Program-made: the position numbers and the translations under genes | Notes under the pieces: generated by a model | What the model was told of the DNA's origin: nothing | The model's database searches: none | What the model saw: only the letters and a program-made list of their open reading frames with translations | Origin: Cunninghamia lanceolata | Taxonomy: Eukaryota > Streptophyta > Pinopsida > Cupressales > Cupressaceae | Reading direction: 5' to 3' | Assembly: GCA_027924645.1 (NCBI GenBank) | Contig: BSBN01001752.1 | Coordinates: 12,108,001 to 12,172,000 of the forward strand | DNA length: 64,000 nt | In this document: piece after piece, positions 32,572 to 44,447 of the stretch | Layout: each line of letters opens with the position of its first letter | How positions within the stretch are numbered: position 1 is the first letter of the stretch

Positions 32572-34657
32572 GGTTGATGATTGTTTTTCGACAAGTCAAC
32601 AATAGAGTAAAACACTAAGTATCCAACTCTCTCTTGAATAAAGCTTCTCGAATGCTAAACAAAGTGATCAAACGAGATGACTCCAAGGTTCCTTTTCTTA
32701 TGATTTGCAGTGGATAACTCAATGATTACATGTGATCTTGCTGATAATCACAAAGGGACTTACATTAGACTTCTTCATACACTTAGCTTATTTCTCCTTT
32801 TAGTGTGGATGATGTATCATTAATAAAGAAAAGACAAAAGATAAAGGTTTAAGGAATCTAATCTAAGGTCAATGAGGTAATGACGATGCATGAATAGACA
32901 AACTCCTGAATTAACCTAACTCCACTTCGCCAAGGATGCCTACAACTACATGAAGTTGGTGCAATCTCCTACGGTATGCAAATGGTTTTCAAATCATGAA
33001 AGCTTATACAAGCACCCATCGGATGGCGCAGCTCAAACAAGCATCCACAATTGAACTCAAGCAAATGATAAGGCTTATATTAGCTTTACACAACACTTCA
33101 CTAGTGATGAATGTTAAAAACATGAGCTAGGAGTTGATCAAATATTCCATACATACATGCATTACATCAAAGAACTTCTAATCTACTTTAATCTACTTGA
33201 AACATCTCTCCACTTCATTGAGATACAAGAAACCATGTCATTCCACAAGACAACACTTAACACCAAATAAGCTCCAATGTCTTTGCATTAATCTTGAGAA
33301 ATATTTACAACTTCAAGCACTCTCAGAGTATTTTGAGTCTCTTCTACTCTACTCCTACAAACTAATAACTACTAGCTACTGATTTACAAATGAGGCAACA
33401 AGGCCTTTATATAGAGGTCCAGAGTACAACGAAAGGCTAGGATCAATTCACATAGCCAAGGGCTCATATCATGCCAACTCAGTAGGTAGTTACAACTTGC
33501 TATTTTTAGTACATATGAGAGGCAATGAAGGCACATTTTCCATGCTATCTTTTAGAGCATCTTCCACATAGGTGTCCCTTTGGCTTCTTGTTTGTTGTAA
33601 ATGCATTGAATGTAATCATATGATGTGGCAACATTTGATTGGATGATGATAGGTACGTACCACATAGGTGCCACCTCAGCAAACTCATAGATTCCAACTG
33701 TTAATTAAATATGCTTTTGGGCATATTCCCAAATTGTATCATCTTGTGATGTCTTCGAATGCAATTGCTTTTCATGATGAACACTTGAGATGTATCTTGT
33801 TGATCTTGCCTTGTTCATTGTAAGTAGGATATGTATGATGCTTGTAGCTCATTTGACTAACTCTATGTACTTTCTTGCAGGATGTAGGAATGATCTTTCT
33901 TGATGCTTCTTGGAGAGTAGATATCGATGATAACATGAAGTAGAGTAGATAATGATGATTCTAGGAGACTCTTCTGATACTTGAAGATTGGGATAACTTG
34001 AAGCTATGTGGATGAAGTGCCTTTGCTTGATGATATGATGAAGATAAAGTAGTGAGATGATCTTGAAATTCCTCCAAGTGTTAATAGCATGATAACACCT
34101 TCTTTGGATGTAGAGTAGATGACCTCTCAAGGAGGCTTTGAAGCCTGATGAGTCTCGAAGCTTCATGGGTGAAGTGTCCTCAAACATAATGCAGATGATG
34201 AAGCCCGTGGAACTTGATGATCTTGAAGTGACCTCAAAGAGTGGCAACATGATGTCTCTTCTTACAATGACCACGCCTTTAACTTTATTCCTCGCATGAA
34301 GGTAACGTTGAGTGCTTGACTCCTTGAATGATTCCTTAACTTAGTCCATGCTCCATGTTCCTATAAAACCAACAAAGAAACAACATCAATTACTTCATAA
34401 GCATTTATTTCATAACATAGAAACATGTTTTAAGCATTCAATTCCTCTCTAGATCTAGGCGCTCATGATGGTGGGAAATTACATGAAGGGTGCCTAACTC
34501 AAATTAACCTTGCATTTGATATTTTATGACTTCAATTGACTTGGATCAACTTATAATGGCTCAACTTTTCAAGCGCTTATTCAATGATGTAATTTTAAAC
34601 TCTTTTCTTACAAGGCATCCATTTATGATGTCATTAGATACAACTTACCCTTAGGCA
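32572..34657 (-). repeat. E3 3' LTR, left portion
   Basis: Matches 48873 to about 50981. Interrupted at 34657 by E4. ORFs in this stretch (such as 33849-34274) recur in the other LTR and are not called genes. It contains CTATTTTTAG at 33500-33509. Confidence 0.92.
34653..34657. repeat. E4 left target duplication (AGGCA)
   Basis: Repeated at 42154-42158. The unoccupied equivalent is AGGCG at 50977-50981 in the other E3 LTR. Confidence 0.95.
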
Positions 34658-35743
34658 TGTTGATAACTGAGAGGGGGGGTGAATTAGTTATCCTAATTAT
34701 TTCTCTTTTTGAACTTTATTAATAATCAATGTAACATTAATTCAAATGAGCAAACATAACCATGAAATGGAAATACACATGACACAATATTTTTGATGTG
34801 GAAACCCTGTTAAGGGAAAAAACCACAGGGTGATTAACCCAAGATTGTATTCTCTGTTAGAAGAATGGAAATACAAAATGGCACTTGCCAATTAGGGCTC
34901 ACTGCCCGAGCACACTCTCACAAGGAGGCACACTACCTACAAGAGACACACTGTCTACAAAAGAGTGTTATACAATACTTGAACTGATTGGAGGCATCCA
35001 CATATGCTGGAGTTCAGTTCCGGTTAGGCTCAGTACACTGATCTGCTGCACTTCATCTTTCCTCTTCTCTTATGGTGCTTTCCTTTCACATATCGGACCT
35101 TCCTTACTGCTTCTGCTCTGCTCTGCTTTTATTCACATATCACATATCACCACCACTCCTCTCACAACTAAATCCATCCTATATATATATCCGCACAAGT
35201 GATTTCATTATCTTTCTAGTCGGTACCCGGAACAGTCAATCTTTTCACAAACTCTGTTCTGTCGGCTAAATCCTTGCACATCAAGTAATGCGGATCAAAC
35301 ATATACTTGTAGAAATCATTAATCATGATGGTCAAACATAATTCATGTCTTCATAACCGTTACCACCATCAAAAACACATCCAAAAAATAGTCTGATGTT
35401 CTGTCAGTCAGTTCTTCCTTTGTTCACACTGTCACTCAGGAACCCGGTACTCAAGTATTCATATCTTTTACCTCATCTATCACCGGAGGCTAAAACCTTG
35501 GAATCTATCACTCAAGGTAGTCCTCTTGACTTCTCCAAATCTACACTTCACCAAGATACTTCCTCTGAGAGATCCAGACCTATTTGTCAGACCTTGCCAC
35601 ATGCTCTGTTCTTGTTTACCGGACCACCACATTCTTCATTCTGACTTTTGGTAGAGACACACCATGTCCTGCGGATGTGTGGGATGAACTTTGTTGCCAT
35701 CAATGACAACAATCATGAATCCATATAGTATCTCTTGCCAACA
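34658..35743 (-). repeat. E4 3' LTR
   Basis: Plus strand TGTTGATAACTGAGAGGGGG ... TTGCCAACA. It pairs with 41074-42153 with moderate divergence. Confidence 0.95.
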
Positions 35744-35758
35744 ATCTCCGCCTTTGGC
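35744..35758 (-). other. E4 polypurine tract
   Basis: Minus strand AAAGGCGGAGAT immediately before the 3' LTR, a typical copia tract with one interruption. Confidence 0.8.
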
Positions 35759-35991
35759 ATTGATGGCAACACTTAGTGAAAAATGACTAAGTGTTTACAC
35801 TATGCTCCCCCTTAGCTGATGCTCTATTTTTATATACATTTTCCAGAGCTCCCCCTTAGTTGGATTCCTCATTTTTCACTACTCTTCACTCCCCCTTTGA
35901 CATCAATGGCAAAGGGTAGGGTCTGTATATCAAAACTTTCAAAAATTCAACTATACTTAGCCGCATAAGTATATATATATATATGGCATAC

Positions 35992-38900
35992 TTACATATA
36001 CTTAAGTATGTCTGCAAAAGTTGTCTTCAATTGAATAAATTCTGTAGCCCAACTTTGCTTCATTCTGTCCAAAATTGAGATATGACCGCTCAACAGGAAT
36101 GCAAATGCATCTGCCCTTTTTAGATTTGTTGGATCATTTGTCTGGGCTGTGATTTGAGCTTCACTTATGGCCTCATGCATGGCCTCTAACTTAGGGACAA
36201 TGATCCTCCTAAGTTCACCCATCCGGCTGATCATGTTCTTCCTTTCCTTCTCAAAATTCTTTATTGCATTTGTGATTGCAATAGTTTGACACTCTTGATT
36301 GACTATGGAGGAAGAGAGAGGATCAAAACTTTGAGACAAACTTAGTAGTTTATCCTCTTGCTCTTTTATTTTCTTCTCAATCTCTACTATTGCTTTGGAC
36401 CATGAAATACAAAATTTGTATACTTCTCTGCCATCTTTAAGAGCATTTTCTAAGCTCTTTATCCCAATATTCATATTCCTCCTATCATTAATGATCAATC
36501 CTTGTACCTCTGAGAATCTCTTATTCAAAAACTCCTTCTAGACCTTTTCTTTAGCTGACTTCTCTAGAGAATCAAAATGTGTACTAACACTGCTGACTAG
36601 AGTTTTGAGATTACCAGAAGAGGATGCTGTGGGATCCTTCTGAAAAGTGGCATGATCTTTTCCAAAACTCTGAATGCTACCTCTATAAGCTCATAGTCTT
36701 CTATGTGAGATTTCAGTAGTTTCTCTTTGGCCTTCGCATTGGCAAATGAAGCTATCTTCATTGTCTGTACCGGAGAGAGTAAATCAAAATTAAATGGTCC
36801 TTGTAGAAGCTCCGGTTCATCAATCTCCATTATTTCTTTGTTCAGGAATTCTTGGACAGTTTTTGCAGTGTCTCTTGCCGGAGACAGATGTTTCTTCTCT
36901 TTTGCATTCTTAGGACTGTCCCTTGGAGCTTTCTCTCCTTCTACATTCTTACCACTATCAATTGTGGTTTTCTCTATTGGGGTCTTCTCTTCCTCTGCAA
37001 CCTTGGTATTGTCAACTTCTTCTGCTTCTTTCTCCAGTATACTGTCATCTCCTTTAGATCCAGAGGCTGTAGGGGAAACCAGAGGAGAGATAGTTATTTG
37101 TTCATGAGCCACCTCTTCCGGAATAGGGGATTCTGAGCCCTTGTCTTTACCAGAGTCCTCTGTGATGGGAATGTTGAACCTTTTAAGAGCATTTTGGAGG
37201 ATCTCTTCAGTCTCTTTTGCCACCTTGTCGGTTTCACCAAGCATGAGCTGATTCATCCTTGCTTTGCTCCTGAATTCATCCTTGCAATCTTTAAATATCA
37301 TATTCATTGTTTTGGGATCGATTGAAGGATATAGCTGAATAGCTATCTATTCCCAGATCTCAATGTCTTTTGCCATGGCATTGTTCTTTCTTATTTCTAA
37401 CTCCTTTTCTAGGCTCTTAGGAATTAGAGATATAATTTCAATGAAAGCCTTATTGTATATGTTCAGATACCTGATTGTAGCTTCCTGTAGGATCTTTTGG
37501 TCAGCCTCATTGTAATCATCATAGAATTTGGCCATTGGTTGAAGGTTTCCATCCATAGTGACTGATTTGATTACACTTTTTAGAGACAGGGTGGGCTTTT
37601 CAACAAATTCCTCTGCCATTTCTTCCTTGTCTTGGCCTGTGGAGGGTTTACCGGATCCTTTCTTCTTCTGCTTCTTTATTTCCTTTACCCCCTCATCTGA
37701 TTCGGTTTCCTCTTCATCTCTTTGACTTGCATAAGCCCTTGTGACTTTTGTCTTGGATCTTTTCTCTCTTTTGCCGGATGCCTGGACTTTTGGTTTTGAT
37801 GTTCTTGAGCTTTTGGCTATGACAGGTGCAGATCTCTTTGATGATCTGGTCTGGGTTGAGGTTTCTACCGGAGCACTTTCCTTGCTTCCCTTTTCTGCCT
37901 CTTTCTTCTCTTCCTCAGCTTTTTGCCTCTTTTCCCTGTTGGTATCAAGTGCCTCCTTTGAAATGCCAAGGCCTTGGGCAATACTTTCTACTTCTTTTCT
38001 CACCTTCCTCTTGATCTCTGGTTCTCTAAGCTCCACATGAATCTTTACACTTAGCTCCTCAAAGGTTCCAAACCTTTCTGCCTTTGGATCCTTTGGCTGA
38101 CTTAGCATGTGTTGAACATGCAGCTCCATAATTTGTTCATCAACCTCATACCCCATGGGCATGATCCATACAGTTCTTGGTTCTACTGCCTCCATTAGGC
38201 ACTGATCAGTCTCTACCATAAAGCAAATTGTGTCTTTGTATTTCTCAACAAGAGACTGGGGAATCCTTTCTCTTGCTTGCATCATGTTCTGAAAGTTCTT
38301 GAAATATCCCCACAGAGCTATATTTTGTGCTTTGTTGTCACCAAGTCCATGTAAATAATCTCTGATTTGGATAGCTACTAGTCTATCATTCTCTCATACC
38401 CAGCCACTAGATCCGGGAAGCTCATTCATAAAGTAGAAGAATAAGCACAGTATCAATCCACCATACTTGAATGAATTCTTTTTATCTTTCTTTATTTTCT
38501 ACAGATTCTCCATGAGTTGGTTCAAGAGAAGCTGGCAAAGATCATAGTCTGCATCCTTTCTTAGCATTTCATATGCGGTGTAGATGGCATTTCCAGGTAC
38601 AAAATTTTCCCTGCTAGAATGATATATTTTATACCCAATGATCATGGAGGCAAACTTGATATCCGAATCAGAGATGTCATCTACGGTCATTGCTCTTTTG
38701 TCAAACTTGGATCCGGTAGCCTCACTCATAGTTTGATTCTTCACAGATTTAAGAACAGGAATCCCACCGGATGAGTGTAATCTGGTAACTACCCTAATGG
38801 CATCTTTTGTGATTTTGAATGGTCCATTTAACCACATGAAGTTGTTGTGTATTCTGCTCAAAACGTACCTGCCCCATTTATTCTTAGTAAAACAGGGGAA

Positions 38901-39188
38901 ATGTATGAATTGTGCAAAGTGCTTAATCCAGATGCCCTTGTATTGGGGTTTGAGCTCAAATGAATCATCTAACAGTTGTTTGTGATAGATATCTCTTAGT
39001 TTGAATTCCCCAAACTCTTCAAGATTTGCATGTATGTAAACCCTAATGTCTTTTGTATGCAAAACGCCATGTGGAACACTGGAAAATGCTCCTAGGGGAT
39101 CTACCTCCAAGGATTTATATGGATGTTTCTTAAATGTGGGCCGAGGTCTATCAGAGATATTTACTATATTCAGAGTAGCCATCATCAA
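35992..39188 (-). pseudogene. E4 ORF2: ~1065-codon transposon-type protein, broken
   Basis: Starts at an ATG cluster near 39188 and ends at TAA 35992. Lesions: TAG 38499, TGA 38394, TAG 37347, TAG 36538 and one frameshift near 36655. The N-terminal ~350 codons include the pattern FKITKDAIRVVTRLHSSGG, then FKYGGLILCLFFYF and CFMVETDQCLMEAVEPRT. The motif I-T-x-D-x-I-x-x-V-x-x-L is shared with pseudogene H (fragments at 24618-56601) and is of a type I associate with plant transposon-borne proteins of unknown role. A Lys/Glu/Ser-rich middle and a helical C-terminus follow. It has no pol motif and lies where pol would be expected. Confidence 0.78.
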
Positions 39189-39827
39189 ACAATCTTACTG
39201 AAGGATATCAAGAACGATAAATACCTTTTACGCAGGTTAGGGCACACGAAGAAATCTGAATAGAGCTATATGAAGAGTTGCCTTGATCTTTTAGGAGAAG
39301 TTGTTTGCAGAGCTCCTTTTCTTTCTTCTTTGCATGTGAGTGTACAAATGTGTAAATGACAAACAAATGAACTCTTTTATTCCAAGAAGCCCTAATTTTC
39401 ACCCTGCAATAAATGCACAACCTAATTCATTCCGGTTTGCCTGGTTTTCCTTGTTCAAGGAGGAAGAAACTCATCCGAATCATTATGATGCCTTTGTGAT
39501 CGATGTTAGTGATGAATCACAATGTCCACTTCTTTTCCTGATCATCTCATATATCCGCAGATCAGGCTATTTCAATTTGGATCCATACCGGGCCAACCTT
39601 GTGAGAAAGCTGTTTTCCTGGAAGACTTGTTTAACTAGACCAATTCTGAAGGAATTAAACTTTTTAAATTTTCTTGTGGATCTCTCAGATCTTTACCTGA
39701 CCTTCTTTACATGTTTCTCTAGAAATCATTTGATCCGCAGCTTCACATGTGCCAATTTCAGGCACCAATTGATTGGCTGGGGGAACAAGTTTTTCTTTGT
39801 TTCTCCCCCTGAGCCAGAGCTCATCTC
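39189..39827 (-). other. E4 spacer between ORF1 and ORF2
   Basis: No sense-strand ORF. The opposite strand has a 163-codon open frame at 39340-39831 with no recognised motif. Probably where pol was lost. Confidence 0.5.
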
Positions 39828-41009
39828 TTAATTTCTGGAAGGAATATCAGCACCAGAGTCTGGTGCAGATCCATCCTCTACATTCTCTGTACTCTTCTTT
39901 ACCCAAATCTTGTTCATTTCACTTTTAACTTCATCCGCATTCACCTTTTGTTTCCCCTTATCTTGATTTTGTTTATGATATATCGGACCTCTTTTGTCCT
40001 GATTCTTGCTTCTACAGAATTTTGCAATATGACCGGATCTATTGCAAATTTGACAAACAACATTTCTTTGCATATTGGATTGATATCCTCTTGTTCTGCA
40101 TTGATTAGCCATATGACCTATTCTATTGCATGCAAAGCATCTACCATTGAATGATTTGTTCATTTGCATAATTCTGCATTCATGAGATTTGTGACTATAC
40201 CTTTTGCAGTTAAAACACTGTCCGGAGAAGGATGAATTAGTCTAATTCATTCTCTTTCTGCACTGATTAGCTTTGTGACCAAAGTGATTGCAGTTGTGGT
40301 AGTATCCATTGAAGGATGGATATCTTTGAGCATTAGGCTGTCTTACCAGAGGTCTTCTAGGCTTGATCCTTGGATTTTCTGATCCAAAATTCTTCTGACT
40401 GGATCCGAAGCTTTCTCCTTTCTCATATCCCAAACCACACTTGTCATCTACATTCTTTTGACTTCCAAGAAGAACTTCAAGTTGAGTAGAACTTATCTTG
40501 AATTTCTCTTTATACTTATTTGCTGTTTGAAGATCCCTTTTTAGAGAGACAATTTGATCCTCAAGTTTTTCTTCATTATCTTTAGCATCTTCAAGATTAG
40601 ATTCAAGATGTCTGATAATTCTATCCATCTGGTGGCAATCTTCTGATTTCTCCTTGAGAGATTGTGTTAGATTCTCTTCAGTTTTTCTTTTCTCTTCAAC
40701 TTCTTGGGTAAACTTCATGACTCCTGATTCCATTTCATGTCTTACCATAATGATTTCTTTTGATAACTTTTCACACAACTCAGTTTTTTCCTTTAGCTCT
40801 TCATTTGCATTATTTGCTTCACCTTGTCTTGCCAATTGCTGAAGCAGCTCCTTTCTCTTTTTCATAGAGAGACTTAATTTGTCTTTTAGTTCTCTCATGA
40901 AATCATTAGCTTGTTTGAGTCTTTCCTTTAATTCATTGACTTTAGAGTTTGACTGTTCAAGATCATCAAGGGCAGTCTTGAGTTGCTCCCTTAAACCATA
41001 TGCATCCAT
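39828..41009 (-). pseudogene. gag: E4 ORF1: coiled-coil, multi-zinc-knuckle gag-like protein
   Basis: Begins MDAYGLREQL about 50 bp after the PBS. About 190 residues of heptad-type coiled coil (Glu/Lys/Leu rich) are followed by a degenerate knuckle (NCNHFGHKANQC, first Cys lost), a TAG at 40242, and three further CCHC knuckles in the same frame: CFNCKRYSHKSHEC, CFACNRIGHMANQC and CQICNRSGHIAKFC. Ends at TAA 39828. It lacks a clear copia capsid N-terminus. Likely role: RNA binding and particle formation. Confidence 0.82.
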
Positions 41010-41060
41010 TTGAACTCCCAGATCTTCCTCAAGTTGTTAGGCTCTGTTAGGAGGAGCTTA

Positions 41061-41072
41061 GCTTTGATACCA
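41061..41072 (-). other. E4 primer-binding site, initiator tRNA-Met type
   Basis: Minus strand TGGTATCAAAGC one base from the LTR; the copia standard TGGTATCAGAGC with one change. Confidence 0.9.
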
Positions 41073-41073
41073 A

Positions 41074-42153
41074 TTGTTGATAACTGAGAGGGGGGGTGAA
41101 TCAGTTATCCTAATTATTTCTCTTTTTGAACTTTATTAATAATCAATGTAACATTAATTCAAATGAGCAAACATAACCATGAAATGGAAATACACATGAC
41201 ACAATATTTTTGACATGGAAACCTTGTTAAGGGAAAAAACCATGAGGTGATTAACCCAAGATTGTATTCTCTGTTAGAAGAATGGAAATACAAAATGGCA
41301 CTTGCCAATTAGGGCTCACTGCACGAGCACACTGCTCACAAGGAGGCACACTGCCTACAAGAGACACACTATCTACAAAAGAGTGTTATACAATACTTGA
41401 ACTGATTGGAGGCATCCACATATGCTAGAGTTCAATTCCGGTTAGGCTCAGTACACTGATCTGCTGCACTTCATCTTTCCTCTTCTCTTATGCTACTTTC
41501 CTTTCACATACCGGACCTTCCTTACTACTACTCTGCTTTTATTTGCATATCACATATCACCACCACTCCTCTCACAACTAAATCCATCCTATATATATAT
41601 CCATACAAGTGATTTCATTATCTTTCTAGTCGGCACCCGGAACAGTCAATCTTTTCACAAACTCTGTTCTGTCGGCTGAATCCTTGCACATCAAGTAATG
41701 TGGATCAAGCATATACTTGTAGAAATCATTAATCGTGTTGGCCAAACATAATTCATGTCTTCATAACCTTTACCACCATTAGAAACACATCCGGAAAATA
41801 GTCTGATGTTCTGTCAGTTAGTTCTTCCTCTGTTCACACTGTCACTCAGGAACCCGGTACTCAAGTATTTATATCTTTTACCTCATCTATCACTGGAGGA
41901 TAAAACCTTGGAATCTATCACTCAAGGTAGTCCTCTTGACTTCCCCAAATTTGTACTTCACCAAGATACTTCCTCTGAGAGATCCGGACCTGTCTGTCAG
42001 ACCTTGCCACATGCTTTGTTCTTGTTTACCGGACCACCACATTCTTCATTCTGACTTCCGGTAGAGACACACCATGTCCTGCGGATGTGTCGGATGAACT
42101 TTGTTGCCATCAATGACAACAATCATGAATCCATATAAAGTCTCTTGCCAACA
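41074..42153 (-). repeat. E4 5' LTR
   Basis: Pairs with 34658-35743. Followed by the AGGCA duplication at 42154-42158. Confidence 0.95.
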
Positions 42154-42158
42154 AGGCA

Positions 42159-44447
42159 CCCATTTAGGTTTGTAGATAAGTGAAACTGCGCCTTGGTATA
42201 GATAAGTCTTATTTGTCCTTTTGATGACCTCAAACAATTGAACATGCCTTAGAATGTTTTCTTTTCTTAAGGCACCCGCTTTTAAACATGAATTTGAGTG
42301 GTTTTCCTTAGGGCACCAATTTAGTTGGCATGGAAGTGAAAAGGCGCCTTGGTCAATTTGGGCTCTATTTTGTCATTTTTTGTGACTTTAGACACTTAAA
42401 CTTGACCTAGAATGGTTTATTTCATCTAGGCGCCCACTCAATGATGTCCTTTCATGTATCTTTTTCCAATGCGCTCATGGAGGTATGGAGTGACAAAAAA
42501 AGGCGCCTAAAATACTTAGCCTATTTATTTGGATTTTGATGATTTTAACTCTTAAATGATATCCAATTTCATGCTCCTAGATTTTCCCCTTATAAGGCAT
42601 CCATCCATAGTGCTCTAGATATGAAATAGCGCCTAGTTTCCTTGAGTGATATTAATCTCCTAGAGGTGCACTTGATGATGATCTGGGTGTAAAATGGCAC
42701 CTAAGGTCAATTTGACTTAAGTTTTGATATTCCAACAAGTTCTAGGAAGGGTAGAGGTCTTTAAAATGTTATACTCATCAAGAAGTCCACTCAAAGATGT
42801 TTCATGTGAATTCTTCCTAGGCGCCAAAGTGGGGTGATATAAACTAGGAAATGTGCCTAAAAGATGTTGAGCTACTCTTTGTTATTAGAAGTTGTTTTGA
42901 TGTCCTTAAACTCCATGATTGTTAGGCGCTCATTTGGAGTCAAACAAGAAAGCTCTTGCGCCTTAAATTGGATAGGTTGTAAATTGATATTTCTTGAATT
43001 CCACTTCATATAAGAAATCTATCTTTACCTTAGGTATTGAAATGGGTCTCTAGAGGTATAAATTGGTGCCTAATGTCATAGGCTTATGTCTTGAACCTTC
43101 AAACATTCTCAATCACCTTCCAAAAGTTCCAGGAAACTCCTCCACTATCCACAAGCTAAATTTCAATGTTTCTTGCCTCTTTTTACTCAAGGTGCTAGAA
43201 TTGGGTAGGAAAGACAAGGAAAGGCGCCTAGATCTTCTTGAAGGATATTTACTTCATACTCATGTGTTCAAATACTCGTTAAGATTCAAACTTACTCCCA
43301 ATTGCTTGATAGAAGGTCTCCTTGATGTTAGGCGCTCAAAATGACCAAAACAACATGAATTTGCGCCTAAACTTATAATGTGTCTTTTGTGAACTGAGAT
43401 CAATCCTAGAGTCTTAAGGAGGGAGATATCTCTTTAGGTGCCATCTATAATTGATTAGGACCTCATCTCTCATCAAGGCGCCCAACATGGTGGCTACACA
43501 TTCAAAATGCGCCTAAGATAAGATAAAGATTTTATGAACTTCAATTACTCACAAGGACTTCAAAGAAAGTCATCCTCCCTTAGGCGCAACTTATCACTAA
43601 CTAAAACACTCCTTTCATGTTTAGGCATAATTTGAAGCTTGAAGCTGGAGCGTACATTTGAGTTGTTAATGAGTAGATTGGCGCCTAAACTTGTTGGAGT
43701 CATTTCTTGCATATTTTTAAAGTTTAAGGCTTTCAAATAGCAATTTCATTCAAGGCATCTTTGTCTTAACTTTTCCTTGCTCAAGGTGCAATTTTGAGGT
43801 TGCTTGGATGATGAAAGATGCCCAGAGTTCTAGGCAGAGTTTTGAGGTTGTGCAAGTGGAGAAATGCACCTAAGATGCTAGAGCAAATTCACACCTAGCA
43901 GTGGAAGTCCTAGAGCATAAGGTATATTAAAAAATATATTTAAGTATAAGAAATGAATTTCTTATACTTTAAATATTTTTCAATATACCTTTTAGGATGT
44001 TTGAGATAGGTCTCAGATCCACCATATTTAACATGTAGATTATAGAATTTGGAGGATCCACCAAATTTCAGACTTAGCCAATTTTTTAGGATTTTTAGGA
44101 TATCAGGCTACCAAACTTAGTCATTTTTAGGATTTCAAACATCAGGATTGGTCTCAGCTAATTTTTTAGGATTTTCAGAATATCAAGCTACCAGACTTAA
44201 TCATTTTCAGGATTTCAAAAATTCAGGATTGGTCTCAGTGTTCATTATTTGGATTTGATCAAGACTCTTCATTACTGCATGTTCATGTTCCAAATGAGAC
44301 CTCTAGTTATAAAGAAAAACCTTCTAGGAGAGAGACTTATTGTTGGATTGGCAAAAGACACGAACCAAAACTAAATGCAAAGCATCATAGCTCAAAAAAA
44401 GGGGGGTCCCCATTTGCAATGGGGCGATGTGTGATTAGGTCACAACA
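42159..44447 (-). repeat. E3 3' LTR, right portion
   Basis: Continues the E3 LTR after E4 and ends TCACAACA at 44447; matches about 50982-53158. It carries many GGCGCC-like motifs (example 42820-42825). Confidence 0.92.

Larger units (their letters stand above)
34658..42153 (-). mobile_element. E4: pol-less Ty1/copia-type element nested in E3
   Basis: 7.5 kb with LTRs of about 1.08 kb (34658-35743, 41074-42153), TSD AGGCA, minus-strand tRNA-Met PBS and polypurine tract. Internal ORFs are a coiled-coil/zinc-knuckle gag-like protein and a very long second protein. Protease, integrase, RT and RNase H are all absent, so it must be mobilised by a relative. A solo LTR of the same broad family lies at 58406-59688. 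Confidence 0.92.

Noticed and set aside
33849..34274. A 141-codon minus-strand ORF in E3, repeated at 50172-50618
   Set aside because: It lies wholly in the LTR, so duplication reflects the LTR pair, and no motif supports a protein.
39340..39831. A real plus-strand gene in E4
   Set aside because: No motif and opposite to the element; kept only as a low-interest observation.
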